A stretch of DNA of 64,000 nt from Gammaproteobacteria bacterium (GTDB lineage Bacteria; Pseudomonadota; Gammaproteobacteria; Pseudomonadales; Cellvibrionaceae), in the NCBI GenBank assembly GCA_004172865.1, contig SEBV01000012.1:62001-126000 (forward strand), read 5' to 3'. Positions 30,385 to 42,418 of this stretch are shown here, one piece after another. Under the pieces are notes generated by a model that was not told the DNA's origin, made no database searches, and saw nothing but the letters and a program-made list of their open reading frames with translations. Position numbers and translations under genes: made by a program. Position 1 is the stretch's first letter. Every line of letters begins with the position of its first letter.

Positions 30385-32025
30385 TTAACTGATTGCTTTA
30401 TCCACAATTACTTGTGCTTCTGCAATCAACTGCTGCAAGTGGTCTTTCCCTTTAAAGCTTTCAGCGTAAATTTTGTAAATATCTTCAGTGCCGGATGGAC
30501 GAGCCGCGAACCAGCCGCTTTTCGTTTCTACTTTGATACCGCCAAAAGAAGCATTGTTGCCGGGCGCGTTGCTAATGGTTTTCTCAATTTTTTCGCCTGC
30601 CAATTCTTTTGACGTAATTTGTTCCGGTGATAATTTTGACAGCGCTTTTTTCTGTGCAGCATTCGCAGGCGCTTCAACACGTGCTTCAGCAGCATGACCA
30701 AACTGATCTGCCAAGGCTTTGTAATGTTCTCCAGGGTCGCGACCAGTTTTGGCAACAATTTCACCAGCGAGCAAAGCGGGAATTAGACCGTCTTTGTCAG
30801 TAGTCCATACGCTACCATCAATACGCAAGAAAGATGCACCGGCACTTTCTTCACCACCGAATCCGAGCGAACCATCAAATAAACCGGGCGCAAACCATTT
30901 AAAGCCAACAGGTACTTCATACAAACGACGATGCAATTTTTCACTAACGCGATCAATCATTGCGCTACTGACAACGGTTTTACCGATGGCAGTTTTGATG
31001 TCCCATTTGGGACGATTCTGAAATAAATATTCGATTGCTACTGAGAGATAATGATTCGGCGGCAACAAGCCAGCGCTTGGCGTTACTATGCCGTGACGAT
31101 CATGATCTGCATCGCAAGCAAAGGAAACCTGGTAGTCGTGGCGCTTGGCCAGAATAGATTGCATTGCATAGGACGACGACGGGTCCATACGAATTTTTCC
31201 ATCCCAATCGGCGGTCATAAATTCAAAAGTTGGATCGATAATTTGATTAATCAAATGTAAATCTAATTTATAAAAATCGGCAATCGCACTCCAGTAACGC
31301 AAGCCTGCACCACCAAGTGGATCTACACCGAGGCGAACGCCAGCATCGCGAATTGCTTCAATGTCGACGACGTTAATTAAATCACGCACGTAGTGATGAA
31401 TGTAGTCGTGGTGATGTGTGGTCGAGGCTTTTATGGCTGTGTGGTAGTCAACGCGTTTAACATCGCGCAGATTATTTTCTAACAACTCATTCGCACGCGC
31501 CTGCATCCAGTTAGTAACATCTGAATCGGCAGGGCCGCCATTGGTTGGATTGTATTTGTATCCGCCGTTATCCGGTGGATTGTGCGATGGGGTAATTACC
31601 ACGCCATCCGCAAAGCCACTGGTGCGGCCTTTGTTGTAGGTCAAAATCGCGTGAGAGATAGCGGGCGTTGGCGTAAATTCACCGCCGATTGCTAAAAATA
31701 TTTCCACATGATTTGCAGCAAATACTTCTACCGCACTGATTTGTGCTGGCTCTGAAAGTGCGTGAGTATCTATACCAACGTAGAGCGGACCGGTGATGCC
31801 AGCTTGCACGCGATAATCACAAATAGCCTGGGTAATCGCCAAAACATGATTTTCGTTAAAGCTGGTTTTGGACGCTGAACCGCGGTGCCCAGACGTACCA
31901 AAACTCACTCGCTGTTCAGGAATGCTTGGCTCTGGTTTTTTATCATAATAATCCGCAGTGAGCTTGGTGATATCTACCAGCAATTCTTTCGGCAATAATT
32001 TTCCGGCATATGGACTAACACTCAT
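30385..32025 (-). CDS. pgm: Phosphoglucomutase (alpha-D-glucose phosphate-specific)
   Basis: RVSFGTSGHRGSASKTSFNENHVLAITQAI and VVITPSHNPPDNGGYKYNPTNGGPA. Confidence 0.96.
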   Translation of the reverse strand: MSVSPYAGKLLPKELLVDITKLTADYYDKKPEPSIPEQRVSFGTSGHRGSASKTSFNENHVLAITQAICDYRVQAGITGPLYVGIDTHALSEPAQISAVEVFAANHVEIFLAIGGEFTPTPAISHAILTYNKGRTSGFADGVVITPSHNPPDNGGYKYNPTNGGPADSDVTNWMQARANELLENNLRDVKRVDYHTAIKASTTHHHDYIHHYVRDLINVVDIEAIRDAGVRLGVDPLGGAGLRYWSAIADFYKLDLHLINQIIDPTFEFMTADWDGKIRMDPSSSYAMQSILAKRHDYQVSFACDADHDRHGIVTPSAGLLPPNHYLSVAIEYLFQNRPKWDIKTAIGKTVVSSAMIDRVSEKLHRRLYEVPVGFKWFAPGLFDGSLGFGGEESAGASFLRIDGSVWTTDKDGLIPALLAGEIVAKTGRDPGEHYKALADQFGHAAEARVEAPANAAQKKALSKLSPEQITSKELAGEKIEKTISNAPGNNASFGGIKVETKSGWFAARPSGTEDIYKIYAESFKGKDHLQQLIAEAQVIVDKAIS

Positions 32026-32095
32026 TTCAAGGCTCCTTGGATATGGATGATTTTATAGCTAGTGTGCTGTAATTTTTTAAACAAATAACGTCAGA

Positions 32096-32791
32096 TTAAT
32101 TCGTTTTACCTGTTTGTGATTCAACAGGAATTATTTTCACGATAACACCTAATAACGGGTGATCAATGTAATGAACTTCGCTACTCCGCATAGTACGTAC
32201 TTCACTAAGTTTCACAATACGTTTAATGAGATAACCCTGGCTTTTATCTGCTTCACTAATATCAGTATTGGGTATATTTGGTAGCTCTGGCCATGTATCA
32301 GTAATATTGGTGCCTGCAGGTGCGAATTGCGTTAGCCATAAATTAGTTTGGACTTTCAAATACTGAGCAACGCTAAGGCTAATGCTTCCCTCAAGTTCTT
32401 GGTGTCCATTAAAAGTTTTCCCGCCACTAATAGCAATGTTGGCTTTACGACCGTAAATCATCTGGCGCCAGGCTTGGTGATACAACAACGTGTAACTACC
32501 ACTTCTAGCCAAGGTTGCTGCCTGCGGGTTTAGCAATCGCTCATTAGCTGGTAATAGAGAAAATCCCTCTGGTGAATTTCCATCGGCTTTTACGCTGAGC
32601 AAATTTTCAGGGTAGATAAGTTTTATATCGCTGGGCCAATTTTCCTGCGGGTTAGACTCGTTGCGCGCAAATACAATAAGTTCTACTTGATAAAGGCGCT
32701 CATGGTTTTGTTCTTTTGGATCAAGCTCAGTTTGCGCGAAGCTTTTTACGCTTAGCAAACACAGTAGTATTGAAATTTGTATCAATCGCAT
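32096..32791 (-). CDS. CsiV family protein
   Basis: Signal peptide; YQVELIVFARNE...NPQENWP and C-terminal MRSSEVHYIDHPLLGVIVKIIPV typical of CsiV; adjacent to mfd. Confidence 0.8.
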   Translation of the reverse strand: MRLIQISILLCLLSVKSFAQTELDPKEQNHERLYQVELIVFARNESNPQENWPSDIKLIYPENLLSVKADGNSPEGFSLLPANERLLNPQAATLARSGSYTLLYHQAWRQMIYGRKANIAISGGKTFNGHQELEGSISLSVAQYLKVQTNLWLTQFAPAGTNITDTWPELPNIPNTDISEADKSQGYLIKRIVKLSEVRTMRSSEVHYIDHPLLGVIVKIIPVESQTGKTN

Positions 32792-32846
32792 AGCATTTCT
32801 CGATGTAAGGTTGTTCGCGCCCAGTTTTTGACGAGCGATGTAATAA

Positions 32847-35800
32847 TCACGGCATTAATTTATCAAGCAAGCCTGTCACCTGCTGCAAACGTTGCTCAGG
32901 TGTTTCCATGGGTAGTGAGAATTTTAATTTGTTAGCGCCTTCCAATTTATAAGCGTGCGGCGCAGCTTGAACCATTTTTACAATCGTTAAGGGTTCGACG
33001 CGCGTGTCGCCACTAAATTCAATGACACCTGAACGCGCGCTAGCTTCCAATTTGTTAATGCCGATTGTTTGTGCTTTCAGTTTTATTTGCGTTACTCGCA
33101 CCAAATTTTTGGTTTGTTCGGGCAATAAACCAAAACGGTCGATCATTTCAACTTGTAGTTCGCGCAAAGCTTCGTCAGTTTCGGCATTGGCGAGACGTTT
33201 GTACATCACCAAACGTGAGTGAACATCCGGCAAATAATCCGCGGGAATTAACGCAGGAATTCGCAAGTTAACATCCACCATGCCGTCGAATTCATTGGTC
33301 GGATCTGGAATTTTTCCTTTGCGAATTGCTTTAACGGCGCGATCAAGCATTTCCATATAGAGCGAAAAACCGATGGTTTGAATTTGCCCGCTTTGTTCAT
33401 CACCAAGTAATTCTCCGGTGCCGCGAATTTCCATATCGTAAGTGGCAAGTGTGAAGCCTGCACCCAAATCTTCTGCGGCTGAAATTGCTTCCAAACGTTT
33501 TACGGCATCGCCAGTCATTGAGCGCTTATCGGGCGTTAACAAATAGGCGTAGGCTTGGTGATGCGAACGGCCAACGCGACCGCGCAATTGGTGCAATTGC
33601 GCCAAACCAAATTTATCGGCGCGATGAATTACAATGGTATTGGCGTTGGGAATATCGATACCGGTTTCAATAATAGTGGTACATACCATCACATTAAAAC
33701 GTTTGTGATAGAAGTCTGACATCACTCGTTCAAGATCACGTTCACGCATTTGCCCATGTCCGATAACAATGCGCGCCTCAGGCACCAGCTCCTGTAAATC
33801 TCTCGCCGTTTTTTCGATGGTGCTGACTTCGTTATGCAAATAATAAACTTGGCCGCCGCGCAAAATTTCACGCAAGATCGCTTCTTTAATAATATTGTTG
33901 TCATGGGTGCGAACAAAGGTTTTTACAGATAAGCGTCGTGCGGGTGGTGTTGCAATAATGGATAAATCGCGAATACCTGACATCGACATATTCAAAGTTC
34001 GCGGAATCGGTGTTGCAGTGAGCGTTAAAATATCAATCTCAGCGCGTAAGGATTTTAGTTGTTCTTTTTGGCGTACACCAAAACGATGTTCTTCATCGAT
34101 AATCAATAAGCCAAGATTTTTGTATTTAATATCCGGCGATAACAGCGCATGAGTACCGACGATAATATCAATCTTGCCCTCCGCAATTCGCGGTTTGACT
34201 TCATTCACTTCTTTTGTGGTTCTGAAGCGCGATAGCACTTCAATCGTAATCGGCCATTCGGCAAAACGATCTTTTAAAGATTCATAATGCTGCTGCGCTA
34301 AAAGTGTTGTGGGCGCAAGAATCGCAACTTGTTTTCCACCATGGCTCGCCACGAAAGCGGCGCGCATGGCAACTTCGGTTTTACCAAAACCTACGTCGCC
34401 ACACACTAAGCGATCCATAGGTTTCGGTGAAAGCATATCGGCAATTACAGCTTCAATAGCGCGTTGCTGGTCTGGCGTTTCTTCAAATGGAAAGCTGGAG
34501 GCAAAATTTAAATAAGCTTCTTTGGGGTCCGCAAATGCAAAACCTTTACGCGCGGCGCGGCGCGCATAGACTTCTAATAATTCTGCAGCCGTATCACGAA
34601 TTTGTTCGGCGGCTTTGCGTTTTGCTTTTTGCCAGGTTTCGTTGCCGAGTTTATGCAACGGTGCTAACTCTTCATCGGTACCGCTGTAGCGGCTGATTAA
34701 ATGTAAGTTTGTTACCGGAACATAAAGTTTGGTTTCGTCGGCATATTCCAGCGTTAAAAATTCATTGGTTTGATCATCAATCGTGATGGTTTCCAATCCG
34801 CGATAACGACCAACACCATGATCAATATGCACAACTGGCGAACCGATTTTTAACTCGGTTAAATTCTTAACAATTAAATCGGAATTATCCTGGCTCTGCT
34901 TGCGACGACGAGTTTGTTGTACGCGCTCGCCAAATAATTGTGTCTCGGTGATAAACGCTATCGCAGGTTCATCTAACAACAAACCTTGCTCAAGAGGTGC
35001 AGTGGTAATGGCAATTTTTTCTTTGCCGTTAACAAAATCTGCCCACGTTTCAACAACTGCCGGTGTAATACGAATGCGACTAAGTAATTCCAAAAGACTT
35101 TCGCGTCGGCCTGCAGAGTCTGCACAAAACAAAATTCTTCCCTGCTTTTCATTCGCAGAGTATTCAATAATAAAAGCTTGAATAGCAGCGAGCGGATTTT
35201 CCGCTTGCGAACGTATCGGCAAACTGGGTGGTATGTGCGTGGAAAAATTGGTGCTGCCAACTTTTTCTTCTACCACATTTGAATGGACAAAAGTGCGGCT
35301 GTAATTTTTTAGATATCCAAACAATTCATCGATAGCAATAAAAATTTCTTTCGGTGCAAGAATAGGGCGCTGCGGATCAACTCGGCGACTTTCATAGCGG
35401 CGCAATAATTCCAGCCAGAAATTCTCAGCCGCTTTTTCAATATCACCTAAACCGTAGACTTGAGTATTGTCTGGCAGGTAATCAAACAGTGTGCTGCAGC
35501 TATCAAAAAATAGTGGCAGATAATATTCAATGCCTGCGGGAGAAATACCTGCACTAATATCCTGAAAAATCGGGCAAGCTTTATGATCAACATCGAATTT
35601 TTCAAGCCAATGTTGTTTGAATCGATTGATACCAATTTTATCGAGCGGAAATTCTTTAGCCGGTAATAATTGAATGCTATTAACTTGTTCAATTGTTAAT
35701 TGTGTTTCAGGATCAAAGGTGCGCAGTGTTTCAATTTCATCGTCAAATAAATCGAGGCGATAGGGTTGTTCGCTACCCATGGGGAAAATATCAAGCAGCG

Positions 35801-36308
35801 CACCGCGTACGGCGTACTCACCATGCTCATAAACTGTATCGACACTGTGATAGCCCGCTTTTTCAAAATTGCGGCGCATTGCATCTATATTAATTTTTTG
35901 GCCAACTTCGACGACCAAGCTGTTGCCGATTAGATAATCGCTCGGCATTAATCGTTGTAACAAAGAGGTAACAGGTACAACTAAAATACCTTGTTGGGTT
36001 TGCGGCAACTGATACAGCGTTTTTAAACGGTCGGAAATAATATCCTGATGCGGAGAAATCGTATCGTAGGGCAGGGTTTCCCAATCAGCGAGATGCAAGA
36101 TATTAAAATCCTGGCGCTGATTAAAAAACGCCAGCTCGCTTTCTAACCGCAAAGCGGCGCTGGTATCTGCGGTAATAACAAGACTAAAGCCTTTAGTTTC
36201 GTAAGCGCCATTGAGTATTGCGAGTGCCTGGGCACTACCGTGCAATTGCCCCCAGTTTTGTTTATTGCCGGGTCGGGTTGAAACTGGGGGTTTACTAATA
36301 GATGCCAT
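32847..36308 (-). CDS. mfd: Transcription-repair coupling factor
   Basis: 1153 aa; VHIDHGVGRYRGLETI (RNAP-interaction domain), DRLVCGDVGFGKTEVAMRAAF, DEEHRFGVRQKEQLK. Confidence 0.98.
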   Translation of the reverse strand: MASISKPPVSTRPGNKQNWGQLHGSAQALAILNGAYETKGFSLVITADTSAALRLESELAFFNQRQDFNILHLADWETLPYDTISPHQDIISDRLKTLYQLPQTQQGILVVPVTSLLQRLMPSDYLIGNSLVVEVGQKINIDAMRRNFEKAGYHSVDTVYEHGEYAVRGALLDIFPMGSEQPYRLDLFDDEIETLRTFDPETQLTIEQVNSIQLLPAKEFPLDKIGINRFKQHWLEKFDVDHKACPIFQDISAGISPAGIEYYLPLFFDSCSTLFDYLPDNTQVYGLGDIEKAAENFWLELLRRYESRRVDPQRPILAPKEIFIAIDELFGYLKNYSRTFVHSNVVEEKVGSTNFSTHIPPSLPIRSQAENPLAAIQAFIIEYSANEKQGRILFCADSAGRRESLLELLSRIRITPAVVETWADFVNGKEKIAITTAPLEQGLLLDEPAIAFITETQLFGERVQQTRRRKQSQDNSDLIVKNLTELKIGSPVVHIDHGVGRYRGLETITIDDQTNEFLTLEYADETKLYVPVTNLHLISRYSGTDEELAPLHKLGNETWQKAKRKAAEQIRDTAAELLEVYARRAARKGFAFADPKEAYLNFASSFPFEETPDQQRAIEAVIADMLSPKPMDRLVCGDVGFGKTEVAMRAAFVASHGGKQVAILAPTTLLAQQHYESLKDRFAEWPITIEVLSRFRTTKEVNEVKPRIAEGKIDIIVGTHALLSPDIKYKNLGLLIIDEEHRFGVRQKEQLKSLRAEIDILTLTATPIPRTLNMSMSGIRDLSIIATPPARRLSVKTFVRTHDNNIIKEAILREILRGGQVYYLHNEVSTIEKTARDLQELVPEARIVIGHGQMRERDLERVMSDFYHKRFNVMVCTTIIETGIDIPNANTIVIHRADKFGLAQLHQLRGRVGRSHHQAYAYLLTPDKRSMTGDAVKRLEAISAAEDLGAGFTLATYDMEIRGTGELLGDEQSGQIQTIGFSLYMEMLDRAVKAIRKGKIPDPTNEFDGMVDVNLRIPALIPADYLPDVHSRLVMYKRLANAETDEALRELQVEMIDRFGLLPEQTKNLVRVTQIKLKAQTIGINKLEASARSGVIEFSGDTRVEPLTIVKMVQAAPHAYKLEGANKLKFSLPMETPEQRLQQVTGLLDKLMP

Positions 36309-36644
36309 CGTAAAACGCTTTTAATCCGGTGATTTTCAAGGCGATCATTGTACCTGCGCAGGTTGAAAAAGTGGGTTTTGCCAAGTGTTTTTTTGTATCG
36401 AATTGCGTGCGCTTCGACACCGACAATTCCCGTTCATTTTTTATTGAAATTGGACAAAGAATTGCTTGGCAATTTAGGTTTTTAAGAACAGAGCGTAAAA
36501 GGTTTATTTTTCAGGTTAAAAGCTGAGCATCAGACGATGTTTTGTTCATTTACGCCAAGCGTGGGTATTTGGCCGATTTCATTGCTACAATGGATTCATA
36601 TACTTGGCGTAAGCGCCAGTCTTTGGTTAAGTAAGGGGAAGAAT

Positions 36645-38042
36645 GTGGCAGATTACATGTATGACGTACTGGTAATTGGATCGGGCCCTGCAGGCGAAAG
36701 TTCTGCAATAGCAGCGGCAAAAGCGGGTAAGCGTGTTGGCGTAATTGAAAATAGAAGTGTAGTGGGCGGAAGTTGTGCCCATAAAGGTACGATCCCCTCC
36801 AAATCCTTACGCCATGTTGTTCGACAAATCATCAGCTTTAAATCAGATAGTCTCTTCCGTGAAATTGGCGATAGCCGCCGTTTAACCTTCCCTCGCGTTC
36901 TGCAGTCCGCTGCCCGAGTTATTCCCAAGCAAGTGGAATTGCACACCAATTTTTACGTGCGAAATCGCGTTGATGTATTAATAGGCCAGGCGTCTTTTAT
37001 TGATGCACATACCCTAAGCCTTGTGCTGCAAGATGGCGCAAAAGAAAAGTTTACGGCGAAAGATATTATTATCGCCACAGGTTCGCGCCCTTATCGTCCT
37101 GACGATATTGATTTCAATCAAGAACGTCTTTACGACAGCGATACGATTCTGGATATGCAGCATTCTCCACGTCACATCATTATTTACGGTGCCGGTGTTA
37201 TCGGTTGTGAATACGCCTCGATTTTTTCCGGTTTGGGAATGCGTGTCGATTTAATCAACAACCGCGATCGTCTCTTATCATTTCTGGACGACGAAATTTC
37301 TGACGCATTGAGTTATCACTTACGCGATAGCGGCGTGACCGTTCGCCACAGCGAAGAATATGAAAAGATTGAGTCGAATGAACACAGTGTTATTTTGCAT
37401 TTGAAATCCGGTAAGCGACTAAAAGCTGACGCAATTTTGTGGTGTAACGGCCGCAGCGGTAATACTGATCAATTGAATTTGGAGGCGATTGGTTTGACGG
37501 CAGACCATCGTGGAAATTTAGCCGTAGATGAATGTTATCGCACTACCGTTGAAAACGTTTATGCGGTGGGTGACGTTATTGGTTGGCCAAGTCTCGCGAG
37601 TGCGTCTTATGGTCAAGGTCGCGCAGTTTCCGGCGGAATTTTAGGCGATGCTTGCGTGCAAGTGTCTGACGTTCCCACCGGTATTTATACCTTGCCGGAA
37701 ATCAGCTCCGTTGGAAAAACTGAAACAGAATTAACCCAAGCGCGAATTCCTTACGAAGTAGGGCGCGCGCTCTTTAAAAATACTGCTCGCGGGCAAATTT
37801 CCGGCGAAAATGTCGGCATGTTGAAGCTGTTATTCAATGTGGATACGCTTGAGGTGTTGGGAGTTCATTGCTTTGGAGCGGAAGCGGCGGAAATTGTTCA
37901 CATCGGCCAGGCAATTATGCGTCAAACCGGAGCTGGCAATACGATTCAATACTTCCTGAGCACGACTTTTAACTATCCCACCATGGCAGAAGCCTATCGT
38001 GTTGCAGCATTGGATGGTATGAATCGCGTGAGCCGTCGCTAG
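36645..38042 (+). CDS. sthA: Soluble pyridine nucleotide transhydrogenase
   Basis: [52 protein letters not shown]; start probably GTG 36645 or ATG 36657. Confidence 0.95.
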   Translation: MADYMYDVLVIGSGPAGESSAIAAAKAGKRVGVIENRSVVGGSCAHKGTIPSKSLRHVVRQIISFKSDSLFREIGDSRRLTFPRVLQSAARVIPKQVELHTNFYVRNRVDVLIGQASFIDAHTLSLVLQDGAKEKFTAKDIIIATGSRPYRPDDIDFNQERLYDSDTILDMQHSPRHIIIYGAGVIGCEYASIFSGLGMRVDLINNRDRLLSFLDDEISDALSYHLRDSGVTVRHSEEYEKIESNEHSVILHLKSGKRLKADAILWCNGRSGNTDQLNLEAIGLTADHRGNLAVDECYRTTVENVYAVGDVIGWPSLASASYGQGRAVSGGILGDACVQVSDVPTGIYTLPEISSVGKTETELTQARIPYEVGRALFKNTARGQISGENVGMLKLLFNVDTLEVLGVHCFGAEAAEIVHIGQAIMRQTGAGNTIQYFLSTTFNYPTMAEAYRVAALDGMNRVSRR

Positions 38043-38061
38043 GTAAAAAATCAAGTCGAAT

Positions 38062-38095
38062 AAAAAAAGGCGCATTTTAAATGCGCCTTTTTTTT
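38062..38095. terminator. Bidirectional Rho-independent terminator
   Basis: AAAAAAAGGCGCATTTTAAATGCGCCTTTTTTTT. Confidence 0.9.
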
Positions 38096-38118
38096 GTTGT
38101 TGATATTGGTATTAAGAT

Positions 38119-38490
38119 TCATTGCGGTTGTGATTTTTTGAGTTTTAAATCATCTTCAGACATTTCGTCAGTTGTCTCAAGAATAATGTCTTTGCTTTCG
38201 TGAATTTTCGGTTTAATCACGCTGTGAATTACATGATCATTTTCAAAATAAACAATAAATTCTGCGTACTCCCAATTTGAAATTGGTGGTTTTCCTTTTG
38301 CGGGATTTTCTTTTTGCGGCTCGCCAAATTGGCTTTTAACTTGGGCTTTCGTTGCGCCTGTCGAGGGTCTTGCCAGCTGCTGCGATTCAGGTGTTTGTGA
38401 GCCAACGGGGACTTTGATCGTCTCAGCATTTGCAGATACATTGCTCATCAATAAAATGCTAAAAATTCCACATAAAAACTTATATTTCAT
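38119..38490 (-). CDS. Small secreted hypothetical protein
   Basis: Signal peptide; RPSTGATKAQVKSQFGEPQKENPAKGKPPISNWEYAEFIVYFENDHVIHSVI, SmpA/OmlA-like pattern; downstream of the PilZ gene. Confidence 0.65.
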   Translation of the reverse strand: MKYKFLCGIFSILLMSNVSANAETIKVPVGSQTPESQQLARPSTGATKAQVKSQFGEPQKENPAKGKPPISNWEYAEFIVYFENDHVIHSVIKPKIHESKDIILETTDEMSEDDLKLKKSQPQ

Positions 38491-38504
38491 CGCAACACTC
38501 AACA

Positions 38505-39074
38505 TTAATTATTTTCTTGCAGTCTGCGTTTTTCCGCCATCTGCGCACGCATAATTTGCTGTCCGATCAATTGTTGTTGCAAGTCGGAAATGCGATGAAA
38601 TTTTGCCGCAATTTGAAACTCTCCGGTGTTGCTTGGTTCACAGCGGATGATTTTGGCAAATAATATCAAGCCTGCATTACTCGGTAAAAATACAATGCGC
38701 AAACCAATGTAAGAGCCAGCATTAATTGAATTTGTACTGCCGAATGCAATACCGCCTTCGCTGAGATTGACCTGCCGAAGTGTTTTGGAAGGTGGACTTG
38801 GTTTTTGGTCGGCCATCAACTCCTGCCCAAGCAACTCAATTTTACGGTTCAGGTTGTGCAAATATTCGGCAAGTGGGCGACTCAATTCTTTAATCTGAAA
38901 TAAGAATTGCGCATTGTCGGCGTCAATTTTTTTAAGTTCGCTGTAGAGTTTTAGAGAATTGGCGTTACTAAATAAGGATTCCGGTTGGGATTTATTCGCA
39001 GTGAGTTCATCAATTGGCTTGAATTCGAGAGCAATTGTTTCATCAATGCGGAAATAGCTTCGGCGTTCTGACAT
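38505..39074 (-). CDS. PilZ domain-containing protein
   Basis: RRSYFR near N-terminus; C-terminal LRQVNLSEGGIAFGSTNSINAGSYIGLRIVF PilZ-type pattern. Confidence 0.75.
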   Translation of the reverse strand: MSERRSYFRIDETIALEFKPIDELTANKSQPESLFSNANSLKLYSELKKIDADNAQFLFQIKELSRPLAEYLHNLNRKIELLGQELMADQKPSPPSKTLRQVNLSEGGIAFGSTNSINAGSYIGLRIVFLPSNAGLILFAKIIRCEPSNTGEFQIAAKFHRISDLQQQLIGQQIMRAQMAEKRRLQENN

Positions 39075-39223
39075 GGGCGAATCTCTTGAGTTATTGCAAT
39101 AAACATAGCACACGGCTGAAATTTATCCTGAAAAATAGCGCGGGTTGTTATTTTAGTGCCGCGAACCTAAGGCGATTGGGGCATTCCTTTACATCCGCCT
39201 ACTTACTAGGTTTAATGCGCCCC

Positions 39224-40462
39224 ATGATGAAAAATATCCCTCTTTATATAGGCTTGCGTTATACGCGTGCCAAACGTCGCAACCAATTTATTTCCTTTAT
39301 TAGTGCGTTTTCACTGATCGGTATGGCATTGGGCGTTATGTCGCTCATAGTCGTGCTGTCGGTTATGAACGGGCTGGATCGCGAAATGAAACAGCGGCTG
39401 CTTAGTGTTATCCCCCACGGCTACATAACTCGTGATCCTTCTTTATCCAATTGGCAAGAAGTGGCGGAACAGGTCAAGCAGCACCCGAAAGTCTTAGGTG
39501 CGGCGCCTTTTATTGCCAGCGAAGCACTATTAACTTACTCCGATGGTGTTCAAGGCATTCAACTTGAAGGCATATTGCCTGAAGAAGAAACTAAAATTTC
39601 TGTGATTGATAAGCACATGCTGGTAGGCACTCTTGAAGACTTAAGGCCTGGTGAGTTTGGTGTGGTGATGGGCAGCATGATGGCCCGTCAATTAGGTTTG
39701 GCATTAGGCGATAAAGTCGTCATAACATCACCGGATATCAACATAACGCCAGCGGGAGTTTATCTACGCAAAAAAAGTTTTACTTTGGTCGGCGTATTTG
39801 AAGTCGGTGCGCAAGTTGATTTGGAATTAGCGATTATTCATTTAGCCGACGCACAAAAGTTTTTCCGAGTTCAAGGCGCGCAGGGGCTTCATGTAAAAGT
39901 GAATGATTTATATCAAGCCGGCAATGTGATGAGCGATCTAGCCGCAAAATTTGGCAGTGACTATAAAGTCAAAGATTGGAGCCAAACTCAGGGGAGTTTA
40001 TTTCAATCGGTAAAAATGGAAAAAATTGTTACTGGAACTTTGCTGAATATTTTAATTTTTATCGCGGTATTTAATATAGTGTCCAGCCTTGTGTTAATGG
40101 TTGCAGACAAACGTTCTGACATCGCAGTACTACGAACGCTCGGTTTAACAGCAAAACAAGTGATGGGGATTTTTATCGTGCAAGGCAGTGCAGTTGGCTT
40201 TGTGGGAACACTGATTGGTGTGATTGCAGGCTGCATATTAACTTTACTACTCAATCCAATTATGGGTTTGCTCGAAACATTATTTGGTTTTCATTTTTTC
40301 GATCCCGAAACATTTTATATTAGCGGTTTGCCAAACCAATTGATGTGGCAAGATCTTGTGACCATCACATTGACCGCCCTCATTTTAAGTTTTCTAGCCA
40401 CTCTTTATCCGGCCTATCGCGCCAGTAAAATTGAGCCTGCTGAGGCATTACGTTATGAATAA
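39224..40462 (+). CDS. lolC: Lipoprotein-releasing system membrane subunit (LolC/E family)
   Basis: [44 protein letters not shown]-terminal [20 protein letters not shown]. Confidence 0.94.
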   Translation: MMKNIPLYIGLRYTRAKRRNQFISFISAFSLIGMALGVMSLIVVLSVMNGLDREMKQRLLSVIPHGYITRDPSLSNWQEVAEQVKQHPKVLGAAPFIASEALLTYSDGVQGIQLEGILPEEETKISVIDKHMLVGTLEDLRPGEFGVVMGSMMARQLGLALGDKVVITSPDINITPAGVYLRKKSFTLVGVFEVGAQVDLELAIIHLADAQKFFRVQGAQGLHVKVNDLYQAGNVMSDLAAKFGSDYKVKDWSQTQGSLFQSVKMEKIVTGTLLNILIFIAVFNIVSSLVLMVADKRSDIAVLRTLGLTAKQVMGIFIVQGSAVGFVGTLIGVIAGCILTLLLNPIMGLLETLFGFHFFDPETFYISGLPNQLMWQDLVTITLTALILSFLATLYPAYRASKIEPAEALRYE

Positions 40463-41165
40463 TTCTGCTCCTGTTGTGTCCGTAACTGCATCAACAACTT
40501 CTGTGCTGGCGTGTGTGAACGTTAGCAAACATTATGGCGAAGGCGCGTTGGCGGTGAGCGTTTTACGCGGTATCAATATAAATATTTTTTCGGGTGAACG
40601 CGTTGCAATTGTGGGTGCTTCAGGTTCTGGTAAATCAACGTTATTAAATATTTTGGGCGGATTGGACGTGCCGGATACCGGTGAGGTTTCCGTTGCCGGC
40701 GAAGTCTTATCTAAAATGACTGCAGACGAACGCGGATTTTTGCGCAATCGCAGTCTAGGGTTTGTTTATCAATTTCATCACCTATTACCGGAATTTACTG
40801 CGCTTGAAAATGTATGCATGCCGTTGTTAATCGGTAAACAAAAAATGGCGCAGGCAAAAGAAAAATCAGTTGCTATGTTAGCGCGCGTTGGTCTTGGCCA
40901 TCGCTTGGAACATAAGCCATCTGAGCTTTCTGGCGGTGAGCGTCAGCGTGTTGCAATTGCTCGCGCATTGGTGACTTCGCCTGCATGTGTATTGATGGAT
41001 GAGCCAACCGGTAATTTGGATACGCATTCTGCCGATAGTATTCAAGCGCTTATGCTCGAATTAAATCAATCCATTGGCACTAGTTTTATAGTGGTCACTC
41101 ACGATTTGCGCCTTGCTGCAAAAATGGACAGAACGCTGACATTGTCTGACGGCGTTCTCGTATGA
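40455..41165 (+). CDS. lolD: Lipoprotein-releasing ABC transporter ATP-binding protein
   Basis: Walker [13 protein letters not shown]; signature [15 protein letters not shown]; between two LolC/E genes. Confidence 0.96.
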   Translation: MNNSAPVVSVTASTTSVLACVNVSKHYGEGALAVSVLRGININIFSGERVAIVGASGSGKSTLLNILGGLDVPDTGEVSVAGEVLSKMTADERGFLRNRSLGFVYQFHHLLPEFTALENVCMPLLIGKQKMAQAKEKSVAMLARVGLGHRLEHKPSELSGGERQRVAIARALVTSPACVLMDEPTGNLDTHSADSIQALMLELNQSIGTSFIVVTHDLRLAAKMDRTLTLSDGVLV

Positions 41166-42415
41166 TTTTTTTCAATAATATGTTTACAAAATTTACGTTT
41201 TTAGTGGGCTCGCGCTACGGCATTTCACGTAAACACAGTCAGCTCGTTTCTTTTATTTCGCGCTTATCAACAGCTGGTTTAGTTATTGGCGTTGCCTTGC
41301 TGATTGTTGTTATGTCGGTGATGAATGGATTTGATCGTGAGTTGCGTGAACGTATTTTAGGAATTATGCCGCAAGCAACCATTTATCATCGTGAAGGAAT
41401 TGATGATTACGCCACTTTGATTCAACAGCTTAAATATGATCCCCGTGTTTTGGAGGCTGCGCCTTTTGTACAAATTCAGGGATTATTTTCCTATCAAAAA
41501 CATGTGGCGCCAGTAAATTTATTTGGTGTTGACCCGGAACAAGAAAAAAAATTAAGCACGCTTGAAGAATATCTTTTGCCGGGCACTTTTTCAAAACTAG
41601 TCCAAAATCCACAAGGCGTTATTATCGGCCAAGGTATTGCCGACAAACTTCATTTAACTGTCGGCGATAAAATTACACTAATAATTCCGAGTCGCATGGA
41701 TGGCGGAGCGGCGTCAGGAATATTAACGTTGGATGTAATTGCGACATTAAACAGTAATACTAATGTGGATCAATCATTAGCACTAATGAATTTAACCTCT
41801 GCCTCACAAGCTTCGGAATTTCCTGGCAGGGTGAGTGGAGTTCGTTTAAAGGTTAATGATTTATTTGAAGCACCTTCTATCGTTATGAGCGCAGTGAACC
41901 AGTTGCCTGCGGGTTATTTTGGTACGAGTTGGGTGCAGACTCACGGTACGATTTACGATGCTATTCATATGTCCAAAAATTTGGTGTCATTACTTTTATT
42001 TCTAATTATAGGAATCGCTGCGTTTAATTTGGTATCGACCTTAATTATGGTGGTTGTTGATAAGCAAGGTGACATAGCAATATTGCGAACGCTTGGTGCA
42101 TCCAGTAAAGAAATCATCGGGATTTTTATGGTGCAGGGCGGTTTGATCGGTTTAATCGGCACGACGATTGGAGCAGTTTTTGGTGTGCTTTTATCCTGGG
42201 TGATTACCGATTTAATTTCAGGTTTCGAAAAACTATTTGGAATTCAATTTCTGCATTCAGATGTTTATCCAATTAGTTATTTGCCCTCTAACTTATATTG
42301 GTCTGATGTTGCGCAAGTTGTCGCTACGTCATTATTTATTTGTTTTTTTGCGGCGCTTTATCCCGCGTGGCGAGCAAGTCGTGTACAGCCAGCGGATGCT
42401 TTGCGTTATGAATAA
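41162..42415 (+). CDS. lolE: Lipoprotein-releasing system membrane subunit (LolE)
   Basis: [59 protein letters not shown]. Confidence 0.94.
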   Translation: MIFFNNMFTKFTFLVGSRYGISRKHSQLVSFISRLSTAGLVIGVALLIVVMSVMNGFDRELRERILGIMPQATIYHREGIDDYATLIQQLKYDPRVLEAAPFVQIQGLFSYQKHVAPVNLFGVDPEQEKKLSTLEEYLLPGTFSKLVQNPQGVIIGQGIADKLHLTVGDKITLIIPSRMDGGAASGILTLDVIATLNSNTNVDQSLALMNLTSASQASEFPGRVSGVRLKVNDLFEAPSIVMSAVNQLPAGYFGTSWVQTHGTIYDAIHMSKNLVSLLLFLIIGIAAFNLVSTLIMVVVDKQGDIAILRTLGASSKEIIGIFMVQGGLIGLIGTTIGAVFGVLLSWVITDLISGFEKLFGIQFLHSDVYPISYLPSNLYWSDVAQVVATSLFICFFAALYPAWRASRVQPADALRYE

Positions 42416-42418
42416 ATT

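Noticed and set aside
36537-36644. N-terminal extension of the sthA ORF ([24 protein letters not shown]...)
   Set aside because: Family members start near [12 protein letters not shown]; the extension is probably upstream noncoding sequence read in frame.
39224-42415. Duplicated LolC/LolE genes as a recent tandem duplication
   Set aside because: LolC-LolD-LolE with two divergent membrane subunits is a standard gammaproteobacterial arrangement.
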